A stretch of DNA of 55,749 bases from the NCBI RefSeq assembly GCF_005503625.1, contig NZ_SCMX01000046.1, forward strand, positions 1 through 55,749. Direction: 5' to 3'. Both the position numbers and the translations under genes were made by a program. The DNA comes from Cupriavidus sp. 2SB. GTDB lineage: Bacteria; Pseudomonadota; Gammaproteobacteria; Burkholderiales; Burkholderiaceae. Below the pieces are notes generated by a model. The model saw nothing but the letters and a program-made list of their open reading frames with translations, made no database searches and was not told the DNA's origin. Positions 53,601-55,749 of this stretch are shown piece by piece. Each line of letters begins with the position of its first letter. The first letter of the stretch is position 1.

Positions 53601-55749
53601 TGCGGCGCAACGCCACCCCGACCAGACTCTCCGACGTGATGCCGCGTGCCAGCAGCGCGTGCGCCAGTTGGTTGGCGCGGGCATTGAGCGTGGCGAAACT
53701 GATGGCTGCGTCGCCCATGCGCACCGCGATGGCGTCCGGGCGTGCGGCGGCATGTTCGGCGATGGACTCATGCACGAGCGCGGCCGGACGTTCGATGGCC
53801 GCATCGGCCACACCCTGCGACTGGTGCGCCAGCACGGCCAGCGCCTGCGCAGCCTCCGTCCCCAGCCACGACAATTCGCCGAGCGGACGTGCGGCAGCCT
53901 GCACGAAGCCAGCCAGCAACTGCTCCATCTGCGCGCGCAGTGCCACGGCGAACTCGTCCGATACCTGGTGACTGGCGTAGCAGAACTCGATTTCGAGATG
54001 GTCGTGCATCAGCACCTGCAGGTCCATCGCGTAGCCGGTCAGCGACAGGCTGTCCACAGGGCCAAACGTCAGGCCGTAGCTTTCGGCATTGCGCAGCGTC
54101 TGCGAGATCGGGTGATTCTCGAACACGATGATGGTGTCGAACAGCGGACGGCCCGATGACCCCTGCCAGCGCTGGATATCGGCCAGCGATGTGTGTTCGA
54201 ACTCGCGCAGGCCCAGGTTCAGGCCCTGCAGCGCGCGCAGCCAGTCTCCGAGCGGCTGGGCCGCCGGCATCGTTACCGGCACGGGAATCGTGTTGATGAA
54301 CAGCCCCATCATTTCCTGGGCGCCGTCGAGCGATGGCGGACGCCCCGCCACCGTGGCGCCGAACGTCACCGTATCGCGATTCAGGCAGCGCTTCAGCGTC
54401 AACGCCCAGGCAGCCTGCACGACCGTGTTCATCGTGACGCGCTCGCGTTGCGCAAACGCCTGCAGGTCGCGCGATGCTTCGGGCGTCATCCGCGTGTAGA
54501 TCTTGCCGTAGCCCGGTTCGCGCTGCGGGGCACGCGAAGCTTCGGCCAGCAGCGTGGGGCCGTCCACGCGACGCAACGTATCGCGCCAGAACGTCTCGGC
54601 CACGGCCTTGTCCTGCGCGGCCAGCCAGCGCACGTATTCGCCATAGCCGGGTGCCAGCGCGCCCAGTGCCTCGCCGGCATAGGACTGCAGCCATTCGCCC
54701 ATCAGCCGCGTCTCGCCCCAGCCGTCCAGCAGCATGTGGTGGCCGGTCCAGACGATCTGGCAGAGATCGTCATCGAGCCGCACCACGCAAACGCGCGACA
54801 ACGGCGGCGCCATCATGTCGAAGCCCCGACGCAGTTCGGTGTCCGCCAACGCCTGGAGCCGCGCCTCCGTGTCGGGCTGCCCGCGCCAGTCGAGTTGCGC
54901 GATGCTCGCCCGCACCGCGCGCCGCACCGCCTGCACCGCGCGCGCCATGCCGGCTTCCCAGATGAAAACACTGCGCAGGATGGGATGCCGATCCACCATC
55001 GCCTGCCACGCCTGCGCCAGACGCGCAGGGTCCAGCCCACGCACCGATACGCTGCGCTGGTTCATGTAGAGGCCGCTGCCCGCTGATTCCAGCGTGTGGA
55101 ACAGCATCCCCTCCTGCGTAGGGGACAGCGGATAGACGTCCTCGATCTCGTTCGCGTCGAAGCCGAGCGCGGCGATCTGTGCGGCGTCCAGATACTCTTC
55201 CAGCTTGCCGCGCACCGTGGCCTTCGCCATGGGCGCAGCGGTCCCGATGCGCTGCACCACCGATGCCAGCGCCGCAACGCTTTGATGCTCGAACATCTGG
55301 CGCGGCGTGATCTGCCAACCGGCGACACGTCCGCGCGACACGATCTGCAGGCTCAGGATGGAGTCGCCACCGAGCGCGAAGAAGTTGTCGTGCCGGCCCA
55401 CGGCAGGCAGGCCCAGCACCTCGGCCCAGATCGCGGCCAGCGCCTGCTCGGTCTCGCCCTGCGGCGGTTCGGTCGGCTGCGTGCTATCGCCAATGACCGC
55501 TTCCGGCGCCGGCAGCGCATGCCGGTCCACCTTGCCGTTCGGGTTCAGCGGCAGGCGTGCGAGCACCACCAGCGGAGCCGGCACCATATAGTCCGGCAGT
55601 TCGGCGGCCAGCGCCTGACGCAGGATGTCGCCATCCAGTTCGTAACCCGGTTGCGGCGAGACATAGGCCACCAGTCGCGTGCCCCCGCCCGGTGCCCCTT
55701 GCGCCAGCGCCACCGCCTCGCGCACGCCCGGCTGCGCAAGCAGGCAGGC
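50668..55749 (-). CDS. Nonribosomal peptide synthetase, C-terminal part (…A)-T-C-A-T-E; 5' end beyond window
   Basis: About 1,693 residues are visible, open to the right edge. Counting from the GTG at 55725, the order is: end of an A domain (NGKVDR, 63-68); T domain (LGGDSI, Ser122); C domain ~197-615 (HHMLLDG, 329-335); A domain ~655-1145 ([11 protein letters not shown], 798-808); T domain (LGGDSI, Ser1193); E domain ~1250-1680 (HHLVVDG, 1377-1383, plus EGHGRE and FNYLGQF). It ends EVVVV with no thioesterase. The A-domain pocket reads D-G-E-A-V-G-G-V-T-K by my alignment. The acidic third position suits a basic, ornithine-type substrate. With the adjacent N-hydroxylase and acyltransferase this indicates a hydroxamate peptide siderophore. 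Confidence 0.93.
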   Translation of the reverse strand, partial: ACLLAQPGVREAVALAQGAPGGGTRLVAYVSPQPGYELDGDILRQALAAELPDYMVPAPLVVLARLPLNPNGKVDRHALPAPEAVIGDSTQPTEPPQGETEQALAAIWAEVLGLPAVGRHDNFFALGGDSILSLQIVSRGRVAGWQITPRQMFEHQSVAALASVVQRIGTAAPMAKATVRGKLEEYLDAAQIAALGFDANEIEDVYPLSPTQEGMLFHTLESAGSGLYMNQRSVSVRGLDPARLAQAWQAMVDRHPILRSVFIWEAGMARAVQAVRRAVRASIAQLDWRGQPDTEARLQALADTELRRGFDMMAPPLSRVCVVRLDDDLCQIVWTGHHMLLDGWGETRLMGEWLQSYAGEALGALAPGYGEYVRWLAAQDKAVAETFWRDTLRRVDGPTLLAEASRAPQREPGYGKIYTRMTPEASRDLQAFAQRERVTMNTVVQAAWALTLKRCLNRDTVTFGATVAGRPPSLDGAQEMMGLFINTIPVPVTMPAAQPLGDWLRALQGLNLGLREFEHTSLADIQRWQGSSGRPLFDTIIVFENHPISQTLRNAESYGLTFGPVDSLSLTGYAMDLQVLMHDHLEIEFCYASHQVSDEFAVALRAQMEQLLAGFVQAAARPLGELSWLGTEAAQALAVLAHQSQGVADAAIERPAALVHESIAEHAAARPDAIAVRMGDAAISFATLNARANQLAHALLARGITSESLVGVALRRTPQMIVTLLAVLKTGAAYVPLDPAYPADRLAYMVDDARLSLLVTQRDVRAGLGLGHAVDVLELEDLPGHAWPETDPRVAVPRQGLAYIIYTSGSTGRPKGVAVSHGPLAMHCRATSRIYGMTHDSCEMVFMSFSFDGAHERWLTTLTTGATLVLRDDELWTPEQTYHALNRYGVTHVAFPPAYLGQIAEWAVGRDDVPPVEVYVFGGEAMPRATYDLVRRTLRPRFMLNGYGPTETVVTPLIWKTPADSAFDCAYAPIGRPVGERSNWVLDEDLRLVPPGEVGELYVGGEGVARGYLRRPGLSAERFVANPFSNDGGRLYRTGDLVRYMDDGVIEYIGRADHQVKVRGFRIELGEIEARMREVPGVLDVAVVTRQRPSGNQLVAYAVPLPGVPAGDLPERARQQLGVRLPEYMVPAHVVVLPALPRLISGKLDRAALPEPTVRTETVWEAPRNEIEQRMADIWQQVLGVPRVGITDNFFELGGDSILSLQVISRVRNARIGLTLTLRDLMRHQTIAALCSRDDAPAVVGPASPWPATAAGHVPLIPIQSWFFDQPIPERHHYNQSVMLRSERPLDGQHLLRALDALAQRHDALRLRFTQRPDGTWEQGYAVPRDHAADVLWTRDADGAAEVTEVGEAAQRSLNLASGPLWRVVHMRLADGSARLLLVIHHLVVDGVTWRVLLDDLQAAYAQLSAGETAVLPPAGVSFQSWANYLRDHGKSAALRAEAGYWQAQLADAQDLPRDDATVSALAAHTASVRTILDRDITARLLRAVPAAFETGIETLLLAALSRVLARWTGHDATLVSLEGHGREGDAAGLDLSQTAGWFTSVYPVRLAHGRDSTGQSILGVRDTLRAVPGKGIGYGVLRYLGEDLAVRTALAAAEPRITFNYLGQFDQTFRDSTDFQPAEEAGGAMRSAAGPLPNWIEIVGRVYDGQLSVSWIFSDAMFRQATVQSLVDAYRAELEAFAMLAEQEVVVV

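Noticed and set aside
52066..54159. A 697-codon plus-strand open frame
   Set aside because: Antisense to the NRPS; only the minus-strand frame has NRPS motifs in the correct order.

Overview
The window is GC-rich (my impression is in the low-to-mid 60s per cent) and looks like a chromosome segment of a Burkholderiales betaproteobacterium, most likely Cupriavidus or a close relative. The reasons are the aerobic box benzoate pathway with BoxR, several Bug-type solute-binding proteins, TctAB permeases, and a hydroxamate-type NRPS siderophore locus. I saw no rRNA, tRNA, CRISPR array, insertion sequence or integrase. Genes run off both edges: cbtA on the left and an NRPS on the right.

Layout. 0-1.7 kb: a cobalamin riboswitch controls cbtBA (cobalt uptake), divergent from a phosphatase-fold protein that has lost its catalytic histidines. 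1.7-5.3 kb: an inner-membrane protein, a 2OG-Fe(II)-oxygenase-like protein, a small lipoprotein and an AraC regulator. 5.3-7.6 kb: an overlapping three-gene run (Bug protein, PhzF-like, RidA-like). 7.9-18.2 kb: the complete box cluster. boxR, boxD, bclA and an aromatic-acid MFS carrier are on the + strand and boxCBA on the - strand; the boxC-boxD gap carries three related palindromes at promoters. 18.6-19 kb: a TagD-like cytidylyltransferase. 19-24.4 kb: a LysR-centred locus with a Bug protein, an M20D amidohydrolase of the hippurate-hydrolase type, and TctA/TctB. 24.7-29.9 kb: a sugar-acid operon (IlvD/Edd dehydratase, MFS, DapA-family lyase) with a divergent LysR. 30-33.4 kb: TerC, UspA, NhaR, RidA. 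33.4-36.2 kb: actP-yjcH and a small conserved-looking protein behind a perfect FNR-type box.

36.4-55.7 kb is a siderophore locus. A FecI/FecR/TonB-receptor signalling unit starts behind a Fur box. A second, PvdS-like ECF sigma factor also has a Fur box and is followed by a stand-alone FecR N-terminal domain. Next come an ornithine/lysine N-hydroxylase and an IucB-type acyltransferase (the two enzymes that make a hydroxamate). Divergent to these is an export operon: a PvdE-like ABC exporter, a Fur-family regulator lacking metal ligands, a PvdR/MacA-like adaptor, a MacB-like ABC pump and an outer-membrane channel. Converging on it is an NRPS that ends in an epimerization domain and has no thioesterase.

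How they fit together: benzoate is taken up by the MFS carrier, activated by BclA, epoxidised by BoxAB, ring-opened by BoxC and oxidised by BoxD, with BoxR as the sensor. The amidohydrolase about 2 kb beyond the pathway could feed it benzoate from hippurate-like amides (inference). In the siderophore locus, Fur and two ECF sigma factors would coordinate synthesis, two-step export and re-uptake of a hydroxamate lipopeptide or peptide.
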